Source: Chryseobacterium sp. JJR-5R | GTDB lineage: Bacteria; Bacteroidota; Bacteroidia; Flavobacteriales; Weeksellaceae | Length of the DNA stretch: 64,000 bases | Direction of reading: 5' to 3' | Assembly: GCF_034047335.1 (NCBI RefSeq) | Contig: NZ_CP139137.1 | Coordinates: forward strand, 3,782,001-3,846,000 | Shown here: in pieces, positions 16,781-25,742 of the stretch | Layout: every line of letters begins with the position of its first letter | How positions within the stretch are numbered: the first letter of the stretch is position 1 | Position numbers and translations under genes: made by a program | Notes under the pieces: generated by a model | The model's input: only the letters and a program-made list of their open reading frames with translations | Told to the model about the DNA's origin: nothing | The model's database searches: none

Positions 16781-18058
16781 ATGGAAAATAAATTTTTAGT
16801 CGGCTTACTTTTTATATTATCATTTCTGGTTTCATGCCAGGAAAAAAAAGCCGGCAATATAGATATTCAGCCAAGCAAGAATAGTTTAAAACCTGATCAA
16901 GACATTAATATTATGCTGAAAAAACAATTAGAGTACGGAAAACCTTCCTTTGACAATCCATATCAATATTCAGAAAAAGATCTGGATGTAACGGTACCGG
17001 TATTAAGCCAGATTCTTACGGACAATGGTTATAAACCGATCAGTAATGATGAATTCAATACCAAAATAAAACAGATATTCAACAGGATTATCGACCCAAA
17101 ATCAGCCGGCAGTTTTCTATATGTCAATTTTCTAGATCAATGTGAGCGATCTTCCAATTATGCTCCTAATGATGCAGAAAATAATGGAATATTCATCATA
17201 AAGAACCTAAACTTTATTACTGATCTCTATCCTATTCCATATATTATTGATTATCAGAAATTATATAATGAAGCAGCACAAAAGGAAGATATCTCTTCAA
17301 AAACCTACAAGGATGCAAACGGTAATGAAGTGAAAAAATATTTATGGAAAGACATTTCCAATCTGAAAGAACAGCGTAAAAAAAACATTCAGACATTAGC
17401 AGCCCGAAATATGTATTTATTCAATGATAGCAGAGCTCAATATAAATGGCTTGTTATTAATGATCAGTATTTCATGGAAAGATTGGTGAAAAATTTTGGT
17501 TATACTGAAGATTCAGAACTGCTAAAATGGGTAATTGAAAAAACTGAATTTGATAAAAATAATCCATCAGACTACGGCAAATTATTCTGGACAAAAGAGT
17601 GTAATGGAAATATGAAATTACATGCTGACACATTTAAATTACTGCAAAAATTATATATTCCGAATGATTCTTCAGAAAACAGATTTATCTTGGATCATAT
17701 AAAAGATTATTTCGAGTATTTAGGGAATAAAGAAATATCTCAAACTGAGAATCTGACCCCGGTGGAAAGAATAAAAATAATGTCAAATCTAGCTTATTTT
17801 GTAGAACAGTATAAATATGATCCGAAATTTAATGAAGATAATAAAATGATGGGAAGACTGCGTTTTTTCTTAGGTGATAAAGATAGAGAGATTTTGAAAG
17901 AGAATAATTATTTCGGGCTCCCAAAATTCAGAGAATGGTGGGGCAATGCAGACTATGATGAATACTTTGTAACTCAATGTGAATATGAAGGAACCTGCGG
18001 CCCAGACTATCAACCTGTAAACTACACAGAATGGCGAAAACAACATCCTAAAAAATAA
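16781..18058 (+). CDS. Lipoprotein, probable immunity protein of the peptidoglycan-hydrolase effector
   Basis: The start at 16781 gives MENKFLVGLLFILSFLVSC, a lipoprotein signal with Cys19, and a mature protein of about 407 residues. The rest is mostly helical and not recognised; it ends with a CEYEGTCGP and TEWRKQ region. It begins 10 bases after the effector stop and shares its AT-rich composition. A periplasm-facing lipoprotein is what would protect against a peptidoglycan-degrading effector, so immunity is the best inference. A decayed copy of its 3' end and terminator lies downstream, which fits an immunity locus that has turned over. Confidence 0.65.
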   Translation: MENKFLVGLLFILSFLVSCQEKKAGNIDIQPSKNSLKPDQDINIMLKKQLEYGKPSFDNPYQYSEKDLDVTVPVLSQILTDNGYKPISNDEFNTKIKQIFNRIIDPKSAGSFLYVNFLDQCERSSNYAPNDAENNGIFIIKNLNFITDLYPIPYIIDYQKLYNEAAQKEDISSKTYKDANGNEVKKYLWKDISNLKEQRKKNIQTLAARNMYLFNDSRAQYKWLVINDQYFMERLVKNFGYTEDSELLKWVIEKTEFDKNNPSDYGKLFWTKECNGNMKLHADTFKLLQKLYIPNDSSENRFILDHIKDYFEYLGNKEISQTENLTPVERIKIMSNLAYFVEQYKYDPKFNEDNKMMGRLRFFLGDKDREILKENNYFGLPKFREWWGNADYDEYFVTQCEYEGTCGPDYQPVNYTEWRKQHPKK

Positions 18059-18061
18059 GAC

Positions 18062-18090
18062 AAAAGCACAGCACTACCGGCTGTGCTTTT
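18062..18090. terminator. Terminator of the T6SS cargo operon
   Basis: AAAAGCACAGC (18062-18072) and GCTGTGCTTTT (18080-18090) form a perfect 11-base inverted repeat with a 7-base loop. Confidence 0.85.
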
Positions 18091-18139
18091 ATTTATAAAC
18101 AATGGTAATTCTATCCTACCCGCAGATAAGGTAAGTAAA

Positions 18140-18253
18140 GTATAATGAAGAGCCAAAACAGGGAGTTATGACAAAAACGGATAAGGATCTTGCGGCTCAG
18201 GAAACCAGCCTTTAAATGTAACGGATTGGCGGAAACAGTACGATGAAAAATAA
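18140..18253 (+). pseudogene. 3' remnant of a second immunity-lipoprotein gene
   Basis: Reading 18185-18253 in frame gives GSCG..NQPLNVTDWRKQ and a stop, which aligns with the end of the lipoprotein at 16781-18058 (GTCG..YQPVNYTEWRKQ, stop). The match seems to continue upstream in another frame after a one-base shift (YNE and VMT resembling YDE and VTQ), so about 18140-18184 is also part of it. Even the AT-rich sequence after the stop repeats, as a weaker hairpin at 18257-18292. No start codon or 5' part remains. It is a paralogous immunity gene reduced to its tail. Confidence 0.7.
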
Positions 18254-18256
18254 TAA

Positions 18257-18292
18257 AAAGCAGTGTAAAAGATATAAAATCTGTATTGCTTT
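18257..18292 (+). terminator. Weak hairpin after the immunity remnant
   Basis: AAAGCA (18257-18262) pairs with TGCTTT (18287-18292), followed by ATTTATAAA. The same flanking bases occur after the terminator at 18062-18090, so it is the degenerate partner of that terminator. Confidence 0.4.
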
Positions 18293-18374
18293 ATTTATAA
18301 AACAGATATTCTCTTTAACCCTATCATTCTCAATTAAAATACACTTTAAATCCTCTTATTTACTGCATTGCGTT

Positions 18375-18410
18375 TTTGTTAATGCATCTCATTAATAATG
18401 CTTAAATTTG
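18375..18410 (+). promoter_or_regulatory. Probable promoter of rocD
   Basis: The -7 box TAAATTTG lies at 18403-18410, 18 bases before the rocD ATG. TTTG at 18375-18378 is 24 bases upstream, slightly longer than the usual 17-23. Confidence 0.5.
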
Positions 18411-18428
18411 CGGAAAACCTAAAAGAAT

Positions 18429-19679
18429 ATGTCAGCAGTAGAATTAACAGAAAAAAACTCACCGTATTTCATTGATCTTGAAGATAAGCATGGCGCCCAT
18501 AATTACCACCCTCTTCCCGTAGTTTTAGATAAAGGAGAAGGTGTTTTTGTATGGGATGTGGAAGGCAAGAAGTATTATGATTTTCTTTCAGCATATTCTG
18601 CGGTAAACCAGGGGCATTCCCATCCTAAGATTGTAGAAGCACTGGTAAACCAGGCTAAGAAATTAGCTTTGACATCAAGAGCATTTTATAATTCAAATCT
18701 GGGAGAATACGAACAGAAGATCACTGCCTTGTTCGGTTTTGATAAAGTCCTGCCTATGAATTCCGGAGCAGAAGCCGTAGAAACGGCCGTAAAATTAGCC
18801 CGGAAATGGAGCTATGAAATCAAGGGAATTCCGGAAAATGCAGCAAAAATTATTGTCTGTGAAAATAATTTCCACGGAAGGACCACAACAATTGTTTCAT
18901 TTTCCAACGATCCGGATGCAAACCAGAATTACGGGCCTTTCACGCCGGGTTTTATTAAAATTCCCTACAATGACATTGCAGCCTTAGAAGAAATTTTAAA
19001 CAGGGAAGCCGGAAATATTGCCGCCTTTTTAGTGGAGCCTATCCAGGGTGAAGCAGGGGTGTATGTTCCGGATGAAGGTTTCCTGAAAAATGCTTCGGAA
19101 ATCTGTAAAAAACATAATGTCCTGTTCATTGCGGATGAGGTGCAGACGGGAATTGCAAGGACGGGAAAATTAATTGCCTGTCATCACGAAGATGTTCAGC
19201 CGGACATCCTCATCTTAGGGAAAGCCCTTTCGGGAGGAATGTATCCTGTTTCAGCGGTTTTGGCCAACAATGAAATCATGAATGTCATCAAACCCGGGCA
19301 GCACGGTTCAACTTTTGGGGGCAATCCGATTGCCTGTGCCGTGGCTATTGCTGCATTGGATGTTGTAAAAGAAGAAAACCTCTCTGAAAGAGCTGAGGAA
19401 TTAGGCCGGCTGTTCAGATTTGAGATTGAAAAAATTATAGGGAAAAGCTCCCTGATTACCAAAGTGAGGGGAAAAGGCCTGTTAAATGCCATTCTGATCA
19501 ATGATACCCCGGAAAGCTCCACGGCATGGAACCTTTGCCTTCAATTAAAGGAAAACGGCCTTCTGGCCAAACCTACCCACGGAAATATTATCAGGTTGGC
19601 ACCGCCGCTGGTTATTACGGAAGAACAGCTGATGGAATGTGTAGGAATTATTGAGAAAACCATTTTATCATACCGGTAA
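18429..19679 (+). CDS. rocD: Ornithine aminotransferase
   Basis: This 416-residue class III PLP aminotransferase converts ornithine and 2-oxoglutarate to glutamate semialdehyde and glutamate, linking arginine and proline metabolism. Visible motifs are [31 protein letters not shown], the cofactor aspartate in [15 protein letters not shown], the PLP-binding lysine in [15 protein letters not shown], and [19 protein letters not shown]. These match ornithine aminotransferase better than acetylornithine aminotransferase. The following glycosyltransferase starts on the base after its stop codon, so the two are cotranscribed although unrelated. Confidence 0.92.
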   Translation: MSAVELTEKNSPYFIDLEDKHGAHNYHPLPVVLDKGEGVFVWDVEGKKYYDFLSAYSAVNQGHSHPKIVEALVNQAKKLALTSRAFYNSNLGEYEQKITALFGFDKVLPMNSGAEAVETAVKLARKWSYEIKGIPENAAKIIVCENNFHGRTTTIVSFSNDPDANQNYGPFTPGFIKIPYNDIAALEEILNREAGNIAAFLVEPIQGEAGVYVPDEGFLKNASEICKKHNVLFIADEVQTGIARTGKLIACHHEDVQPDILILGKALSGGMYPVSAVLANNEIMNVIKPGQHGSTFGGNPIACAVAIAALDVVKEENLSERAEELGRLFRFEIEKIIGKSSLITKVRGKGLLNAILINDTPESSTAWNLCLQLKENGLLAKPTHGNIIRLAPPLVITEEQLMECVGIIEKTILSYR

Positions 19680-20459
19680 ATGGGACTGTCACTTGTGGTT
19701 ATCACCTATAACGAGGAAGATAACATTGTAAGACTGCTGGACGCTGTTAAAAATGAAGCAGATGAAATTATTATCGTAGACAGTTTTTCAACAGACAGGA
19801 CAAAAGAAATATGCATGCAGCATTATCCTGAAGTGAGTTTTTTTGAGAAAAAATTCAACGGATACGGCGAACAGAAAAATTATGCACTCAGTTTGTGCTC
19901 AGAAGAATGGATTCTCTTTTTAGATGCAGATGAAGTACCGGATGAAGCATTAAAACAGTCAATACAGAACATTGTGCTTTCTGAGAACACTGAATTTGAC
20001 GTGTATAAAGCCAAGTTCATCAACCATCTCGGTATCCATCTTATAAAATTCGGGGGCTGGGGAAACGTCTGCAGGGAAAGGCTTTTTAAAAAAGGCTGCG
20101 CAAAATACTCTGATGATAAGGTACATGAATTTTTAATTACTGATAAAAGAGCAGGAATTTTAGAGGGGAAGCTGGATCATTATACCTATAAAAGTATTTA
20201 CCACCATGTGACAAAAATCAATAAATACTCTGATATGATGGCTGAAAAGATGTTCGAAAGGGGGAAAAAAATCAACAGGTTCAAGATTATTGTAAGTCCG
20301 GTTTTTGAATTTTTAAAAGTCTTCATCTTTAAGCTCGGCTTCTTGGATGGCTTTGCCGGTTTTTATGTAGCTAAAACAATGTCTTATTACACTTTTCTGA
20401 AATATATAAAACTCCGTGAAAGAATAAGGCTGACAGAACTCGGAAAAAAAACATCGTGA
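19680..20459 (+). CDS. Family 2 glycosyltransferase (WaaE/KdtX-like)
   Basis: The 259-residue GT-A enzyme begins LSLVVITYNEEDNI, has IIIVDSFSTDRT and the DxD-type motif FLDADEV, and ends in a hydrophobic/basic helix. This is the pattern of WaaE/KdtX-like family 2 transferases that add sugars to the inner core of lipopolysaccharide or similar glycans. The substrate cannot be told from sequence. The ATG directly abuts the rocD stop. A second, diverged member lies at 21246-22025. Confidence 0.85.
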   Translation: MGLSLVVITYNEEDNIVRLLDAVKNEADEIIIVDSFSTDRTKEICMQHYPEVSFFEKKFNGYGEQKNYALSLCSEEWILFLDADEVPDEALKQSIQNIVLSENTEFDVYKAKFINHLGIHLIKFGGWGNVCRERLFKKGCAKYSDDKVHEFLITDKRAGILEGKLDHYTYKSIYHHVTKINKYSDMMAEKMFERGKKINRFKIIVSPVFEFLKVFIFKLGFLDGFAGFYVAKTMSYYTFLKYIKLRERIRLTELGKKTS

Positions 20460-20463
20460 ATTA

Positions 20464-21225
20464 ATGCTATTTTATCTTATCCTGTCCGCGTTCCTCTTCT
20501 TCATTCTTTATTTCCGGATGTATCTCTTTCTTTTCCCCAAAAACCGGCTGGTCATTTTAATGTACCACCAGATCGAGAAAGAAAGCCGGGAAGACCTTAC
20601 GGTAAGCCTGAAAAATATTGAAGAACAATTTAAATATTTAAGTACTAAAAAGTATACATCTAAGTTTTTCAGTGACATACACACTCTTACGCCGAAGAGC
20701 ATCATCATTACCTTCGATGACGGGTATAAAAACAACTATACTTATTTACCTGAATTATTAAAAAAATACAACTTAAAGGCAACTATTTTTATTCCCACAG
20801 AATTTATCCGGGCAGGATATAAGGATAATGAAATGATGACTTTTAAAGACATCCGGAATTTAGATAAAAATTATTTTGAAATTGCGCTTCACAGCCATTC
20901 CCATCAGAATTTCAGAAACAGTACGGCAGATTTCATAGCACATGATCTTAAGGAAAATATGCAGATCCTGGATCGCGAAGGCATCACTTACTCCAAAGTC
21001 CTTGCGTATCCCTATGGGAAATACACGAAGGGAAACCCGGAAAAATCTGTCATATTTTCCGTTTTTAAAAAGCTGGGCATCACCTATGCCGTCAGAATTG
21101 GCAACAAGGTTAACTATTTCCCTTCACAAAGCCCCTATGAATTATGCAGGATTGATATAAAGGGCAAAGATTCATTGATCCATTTCAAATTAAAACTTAT
21201 CTTTGGGAGATTAAAACTGTTTTAG
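20464..21225 (+). CDS. Membrane-anchored polysaccharide deacetylase (NodB fold)
   Basis: The 253-residue protein has an N-terminal membrane helix (about 2-22) and a NodB domain. It starts with ILMYHQIE, then the metal-binding motif 1 ITFDDGYKNNY, motif 2 ALHSHSHQNF and the later LAYPYGKY. Such enzymes remove acetyl groups from N-acetylated sugars in envelope glycans. It sits between two glycosyltransferase genes, 4 bases after the first, and probably acts on the same glycan at the outer face of the inner membrane. Confidence 0.85.
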   Translation: MLFYLILSAFLFFILYFRMYLFLFPKNRLVILMYHQIEKESREDLTVSLKNIEEQFKYLSTKKYTSKFFSDIHTLTPKSIIITFDDGYKNNYTYLPELLKKYNLKATIFIPTEFIRAGYKDNEMMTFKDIRNLDKNYFEIALHSHSHQNFRNSTADFIAHDLKENMQILDREGITYSKVLAYPYGKYTKGNPEKSVIFSVFKKLGITYAVRIGNKVNYFPSQSPYELCRIDIKGKDSLIHFKLKLIFGRLKLF

Positions 21226-21245
21226 AACAGGTAAATTGATTTGGA

Positions 21246-22025
21246 ATGACAGAAAAAGTTGTGATGGACGTAAGTGCACTGATCATAACATATAATGAAG
21301 AAAAAAATATCCAGGAGGTACTTGAATGTTTCGATTTCTGCAGTGAAATTATTGTAGTGGACTCATTCAGCACTGACAAAACCATAGAAATTGCAGAAAA
21401 TTTCCCGAATACGAAAATAATTCAGAATACATTTGAGGATTTTACAATGCAGAGAAATATAGCATTGGATGCTGCAAAAAATGATTGGGTTTTATTCCTT
21501 GATGGAGACGAACGTATTACGCCTGTCCTGAGAAAAGAAATTATAGAAGAGCTGAATAAGGTTAAAGTAGAACAGAAAGATGCCTATTATTTTTACAGGA
21601 AATTTTATTTTGGTAAAAAGCCGGTTCATTATTCAGGAACACAGACTGATAAAAACATAAGGCTTTTCAGAAAATCCAAAGCGAGATATGCAGAAGGAAA
21701 AAAGGTTCACGAAACACTGGAAATTAACGGAAGCATTGGTCACTTAAAAAATAAACTTCTCCATTTTTCCGTTAGTGATTATCAGTCTTACAAAGAAAAA
21801 ATGATTCATTACGGAATATTGAAAGGCCAGGAGATGGCTGCAAAAGGAAAAAAGTTCAGCCTTTTGACCCAATATGCTAAGACCGCTTTTAAATTCTTTA
21901 AGGCATATATTCTGCGCTTGGGGATTTTAGACGGAAAAGAAGGCTATCAGCTTTCTTACCTGCAGTCGCTAAGCGTGTTTGAAACCTATGAATCATTAAA
22001 AAAAGAGCAAAAACCAACTGGATGA
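21246..22025 (+). CDS. Family 2 glycosyltransferase
   Basis: The 259-residue protein resembles the transferase at 19680-20459: ALIITYNEEKNIQEVL, IIVVDSFSTDKT, FLDGDERI and the C-terminal ILRLGILDGKEGYQLSYLQSL. It is a GT-A, WaaE-like enzyme. The start may be 21246 or the in-frame ATG at 21264; the family motif starts soon after the latter. Its stop overlaps the start of the next gene by four bases (ATGA), so translation is likely coupled. Confidence 0.84.
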   Translation: MTEKVVMDVSALIITYNEEKNIQEVLECFDFCSEIIVVDSFSTDKTIEIAENFPNTKIIQNTFEDFTMQRNIALDAAKNDWVLFLDGDERITPVLRKEIIEELNKVKVEQKDAYYFYRKFYFGKKPVHYSGTQTDKNIRLFRKSKARYAEGKKVHETLEINGSIGHLKNKLLHFSVSDYQSYKEKMIHYGILKGQEMAAKGKKFSLLTQYAKTAFKFFKAYILRLGILDGKEGYQLSYLQSLSVFETYESLKKEQKPTG

Positions 22026-23014
22026 AAATTTGTGTTATCAGTTATGATTTCTGGGGCTATGACCAATATATTGTCGGGGCACTACGGGCTAAGCGCATCA
22101 ATGCCCATCACATTAAAATAGCTGATGTAACCTATGCTAACTTTAGTGAAAGGGCGACCAATGCGGTAAGTAAAATATTTTTAAATAAAAATCTGAAAGC
22201 AGAAAAACGGCAGAAATTCGTTTTGGATTCCCTGGAGACATTAGGACATCAGGATCAGATTCTGGTATTGAACCCTGACACATTTGATTTATCTACCCTG
22301 AAACAGATAAGAAAATGTTCAGACCGTCTGATTACTTATCTTTATGACAGCCTCGACAGGATTCCGGTAGATCAGAATAAACTGAACCTTTTTGACAAAA
22401 TTTTCTCTTTCGATAGCATCGACACGCAACGGTACGGATTTGAAAAACTGACCAATTATATTTATCTCCCTCACATTTCCTGCAATATACAAAATCCTGA
22501 AACGGATCTTTTCTACATTACTTCCTATGATCAGAAAAGAGTTGCATTTATTAAATTACTCACAAAACGGCTCCTTGAATTACAGCTCAGATTTCAGATC
22601 ATGGTAATCGGTAAAAAATCATGGAAACACCAGTTTAAAAACCTTTTCATGGCTATTCCGGAGAACCTTCATATTGTATTCAGTGCAAAAAAGGTAAGCC
22701 ATAAAAAACTTCCTGAATATTATAAAAATTCCCGTGTTTTGCTTGATCTCACCCGCGAAAACCAATATGGACTGAGCTTCAGGATCTTCGAAGCTATGGC
22801 AATGGAGAAAAAAATCATTACAGACAACAAAATGATCAGAAACTATGATTTTTACAGTCCCAATAATATTTTAGTGTTAAATGAAACCTGCAGCAACCTG
22901 AGCCTGTCTTTTTTTGAATCGCCTTACGAAAAAATCCCGGAAGACGTATATCTTAAGTATACATTGGAAAATTGGACAGACAGAGTTTTTGATATATATA
23001 ACTATAACTCATGA
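22022..23014 (+). CDS. CgeB-like GT-B glycosyltransferase
   Basis: The 330-residue protein has a GT-B layout: an N-terminal half starting MKICVISYDFWGYDQY and a C-terminal half with YYKNSRVLLDLTREN, YGLSFRIFEAMAMEKKIITDN and FYSPNNILVLN. This C-terminal donor-binding pattern resembles the CgeB/spore-maturation group. It shares its whole architecture with the next gene, so the two are an old tandem duplication. It overlaps both neighbours by four bases. Confidence 0.75.
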   Translation: MKICVISYDFWGYDQYIVGALRAKRINAHHIKIADVTYANFSERATNAVSKIFLNKNLKAEKRQKFVLDSLETLGHQDQILVLNPDTFDLSTLKQIRKCSDRLITYLYDSLDRIPVDQNKLNLFDKIFSFDSIDTQRYGFEKLTNYIYLPHISCNIQNPETDLFYITSYDQKRVAFIKLLTKRLLELQLRFQIMVIGKKSWKHQFKNLFMAIPENLHIVFSAKKVSHKKLPEYYKNSRVLLDLTRENQYGLSFRIFEAMAMEKKIITDNKMIRNYDFYSPNNILVLNETCSNLSLSFFESPYEKIPEDVYLKYTLENWTDRVFDIYNYNS

Positions 23015-23976
23015 AAAAAAGATTATTATTTATCGCTCCAGGCTATTATGGTTTTAATGAAGTTGTTTATGACGGATTAAAAAAATATAGTGGTTATGAA
23101 GTAACCCATATTAACTCTACACTTCCTTATCAGTATAAAAATATTTTAGAAAAAGTCTATAATTTTTTCTTGAAATTATTTTTTAAAAAAAACATAAAGA
23201 ATATAAAGCGAGGAGAACATATACAAAGGATAATCAACAGCCATAATTATGATATAGTACTTATCAACAGACCCGATGTTTTAACTGAAAATGATCTATT
23301 ATCAGCTATTCAAAAAAGTAAAAGATCAATCGCGCTTTTTTGGGATAGTATCCAAAAAATTCCTTCGCAAAAGAATTACATTAAAAAATTTGATGTTTGT
23401 TGTAGCTTCGATTCGGAAGATTGTAAAAAATATAAATTAAATTATATCACTAATTTTTATTTTATAGAACATCATAAAAAAGAAGAAAAATATAATATTG
23501 GCTATTTGGCAACTTATGATAAAAGGATTAAAGAAACAATAACATTATTTAATTATTTCAAAGAAAAAAATATTTCAGCAAGAGGAAAAATTTTCACATA
23601 TAAATCAATTCCTGTTAAGGAAAAACTCCCTTCAAATCTTGAAATTATTCATGAAATTATTCCATTCTCAACATCATATAAGTATTATTTTGATTTCAAA
23701 ATAATACTCGATATTGCACATCCTCATCAGAAAGGCCTTTCATTCAGACCATATGAAGCTATTGGATTAAATAAGAAATTAATCACAACCAATCAGGAAA
23801 TATTACATTGTGACTTTTATAATCCTAATAATATTTTGGTCGTTAATGATGTACAAAACATTTTAATTCCGGAAAGTTTTATCAGTAATGATTATGAACA
23901 GCCAGAACAATGGATAAAGGAAAAATATTATATTAAAAACTGGATAAAAACTATACTTTCACTTAATGAAAACTAA
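23011..23976 (+). CDS. CgeB-like GT-B glycosyltransferase, paralogue
   Basis: The 321-residue protein is a diverged copy of the preceding one: LLFIAPGYYGFNEVVYDGL at the start, then IALFWDSIQKIP and CSFDSEDCKKY parallel to LYDSLDRIP and FSFDSIDTQRY, and KGLSFRPYEAIGLNKKLITTN and FYNPNNILVVN. The gene is far more AT-rich, with many AAA/ATA codons and poly-A runs, which suggests transfer or relaxed composition in this part of the glycan cluster. It overlaps the upstream gene by four bases and the downstream gene by eleven. Confidence 0.72.
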   Translation: MKKRLLFIAPGYYGFNEVVYDGLKKYSGYEVTHINSTLPYQYKNILEKVYNFFLKLFFKKNIKNIKRGEHIQRIINSHNYDIVLINRPDVLTENDLLSAIQKSKRSIALFWDSIQKIPSQKNYIKKFDVCCSFDSEDCKKYKLNYITNFYFIEHHKKEEKYNIGYLATYDKRIKETITLFNYFKEKNISARGKIFTYKSIPVKEKLPSNLEIIHEIIPFSTSYKYYFDFKIILDIAHPHQKGLSFRPYEAIGLNKKLITTNQEILHCDFYNPNNILVVNDVQNILIPESFISNDYEQPEQWIKEKYYIKNWIKTILSLNEN

Positions 23977-25015
23977 AATATATTTCATCTGTCCTACTAA
24001 TAAATTTGCCAGTGGTGGGGTAAAACAAATATACCGGCAAGTTGAAACATTGAATAAAAATGGTTTTGAAGCATATTTATTACTTAAAAAACCTGGAAAA
24101 AAGGAAAATTGGTTTAATACAAATGTTACAATAAAGTACAGTCCATATATATTTAAGCAATTAAAATATTTCTATAAGGGAAAGAAAATTAATTTCCTGC
24201 AAAAATTAGTTTTATTTTTTTTGAAAAATAAAAGTGAAGAGATTGATAAAAATGGTATTTTAGTTTTTCCTGAAATCTACGGCCCTGACATTCATAAAGT
24301 AGAGCCGGAAGTATCTAAGGTTATTTTTAATCAAAATTGTTATTATACTTTCGGATATTTTTCTCTTTATGAAGATTATAAAATAAATCCATATAATCAT
24401 TCTAAAACTTTAGCAACAATTGTTGCCTCCGAAGACGCTGAGAAATATATCAATTACTCTTTTCCTAATTTAAAAATTTTGAAAATGAGATTAGGCATTG
24501 ATTATAAAATATTCAGTTACTCCGAAGACAAGGAAAAACAGATTTCTTTCATGCCAAGAAAACTTAGTGATGATGTAACGCAAGTAATCAACATCCTGAA
24601 ACAAAGAAATTCATTAAAAGGTTGGAATCTTATACCTATTGACAATAAATCGGAATTTGAGGTTGCTGAAATCATGAAGAAAAGCACCCTTTTTTTAAGT
24701 TTCAATCATAAAGAAGGATTTGGACTTCCTCCTGCAGAAGCGATGTCTTGTGGATGTTATGTGATAGGTTATACAGGACAGGGAGGAAAAGAATATTTAA
24801 AACCTGAGTTTTCTACACCTATAGAAGATGGAAATATTATAGAGTTTGTGCAAAAAATTGAGGAGACTATAGAAGCTTATGAAAATAATCCTCAGGAAAT
24901 TTTAAATAAGGGGAAAATAGCTTCTAATTTTATTTCAGAAAATTATAGTATAGAACATGAAACGAATGATACAATAAATATCTGGAATAAAATAAGCCAA
25001 GATTATTACATTTGA
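23966..25015 (+). CDS. GT4-type glycosyltransferase
   Basis: The 349-residue protein opens KIYFICPTNKFASGGVKQIYR and has the nucleotide-sugar-binding region SFNHKEGFGLPPAEAMSCGCYVIGY of GT4-family retaining transferases. Sugar and acceptor cannot be told. It overlaps the previous gene by eleven bases and is the last gene of the glycan cluster. It is the most AT-rich gene of the cluster together with its upstream neighbour. Confidence 0.78.
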   Translation: MKTKIYFICPTNKFASGGVKQIYRQVETLNKNGFEAYLLLKKPGKKENWFNTNVTIKYSPYIFKQLKYFYKGKKINFLQKLVLFFLKNKSEEIDKNGILVFPEIYGPDIHKVEPEVSKVIFNQNCYYTFGYFSLYEDYKINPYNHSKTLATIVASEDAEKYINYSFPNLKILKMRLGIDYKIFSYSEDKEKQISFMPRKLSDDVTQVINILKQRNSLKGWNLIPIDNKSEFEVAEIMKKSTLFLSFNHKEGFGLPPAEAMSCGCYVIGYTGQGGKEYLKPEFSTPIEDGNIIEFVQKIEETIEAYENNPQEILNKGKIASNFISENYSIEHETNDTINIWNKISQDYYI

Positions 25016-25180
25016 TTTAGAAAAATGTCACTTAAAATACTTTGTAATGATAAATTAGCTCTGCATGTTTGAAGCAATTTTCGGCAGTCACTAGTCACTT
25101 CTAAACGAATATTTCTTACATGAAATTCTAATATTAGCTGATAGCCAAGTACACTACTTATGTAATCCGAAAAATTAAAT

Positions 25181-25210
25181 AAATGCCAAATATACATTAT
25201 TAGGCATTTT
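25181..25210. terminator. Hairpin between the convergent glycosyltransferase and cupin genes
   Basis: AAATGCC (25181-25187) pairs with GGCATTT (25203-25209). It lies between two genes whose 3' ends face each other and could stop transcription from both sides; the T-tract is moderate. Confidence 0.5.
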
Positions 25211-25276
25211 CTATTTATTCGTAAAAGTATAGACAATCTTTTCTTTAACTTTAGAAAATATAATTTGACAGAATTT

Positions 25277-25621
25277 TTAATTCCTATCATACTCATCTTC
25301 AATCCTCACAATATCATCTTCCCCAAAATAAGTTCCGGTCTGAACTTCTATGAAAACAACAGGTTTTTCGGAAAGATTCATCATACGGTGCTTTGCACCC
25401 AAGGGAATGAAAATACTTTCCCCGTACGCCAATTTAATTTCTTTATCATCCAGCACAACGGTTGCGTCACCTTCAATGATTGTCCATTGCTCTTGTCTTT
25501 TGTGATGGTACTGGTAAGACAGCTTCTGACCCGGATCTACTTCGATCCTTTTTAATTTGTAATTGGGCTCATCTGCCAAGACAAAATATTTTCCCCAGGG
25601 TCTTTCTCCGATTTCCAACAT
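25277..25621 (-). CDS. Cupin, mannose-6-phosphate isomerase type II C-terminal-like
   Basis: The 114-residue single cupin has the hallmark of the phosphomannose isomerase/GDP-mannose pyrophosphorylase C-terminal domain: RPWGKYFVL, KRIEVDPGQKLSYQYHHKRQEQW (metal-binding His/Glu), and GESIFIPLGAKHRM. Stand-alone versions may isomerise mannose-6-phosphate or act as sugar-nucleotide accessory proteins. It lies next to the glycan cluster but on the opposite strand with its own promoter. Confidence 0.78.
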   Translation of the reverse strand: MLEIGERPWGKYFVLADEPNYKLKRIEVDPGQKLSYQYHHKRQEQWTIIEGDATVVLDDKEIKLAYGESIFIPLGAKHRMMNLSEKPVVFIEVQTGTYFGEDDIVRIEDEYDRN

Positions 25622-25643
25622 AATTGTTTTTCATTAATTTATA

Positions 25644-25674
25644 CAAATGTAAATATTCAAATCAAAAAACCCAA
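25644..25674 (-). promoter_or_regulatory. Promoter of the cupin gene
   Basis: On the minus strand, TTG (25674-25672), a 20-base spacer and TACATTTG (25651-25644) fit the Bacteroidetes promoter. The start codon follows about 22 bases later. Confidence 0.6.
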
Positions 25675-25742
25675 CAACCTAAACATTAAACCGCCCTAAA
25701 ACACATAATTTTAAGTAAATTTGCACCAAAATTTTTATTGAT

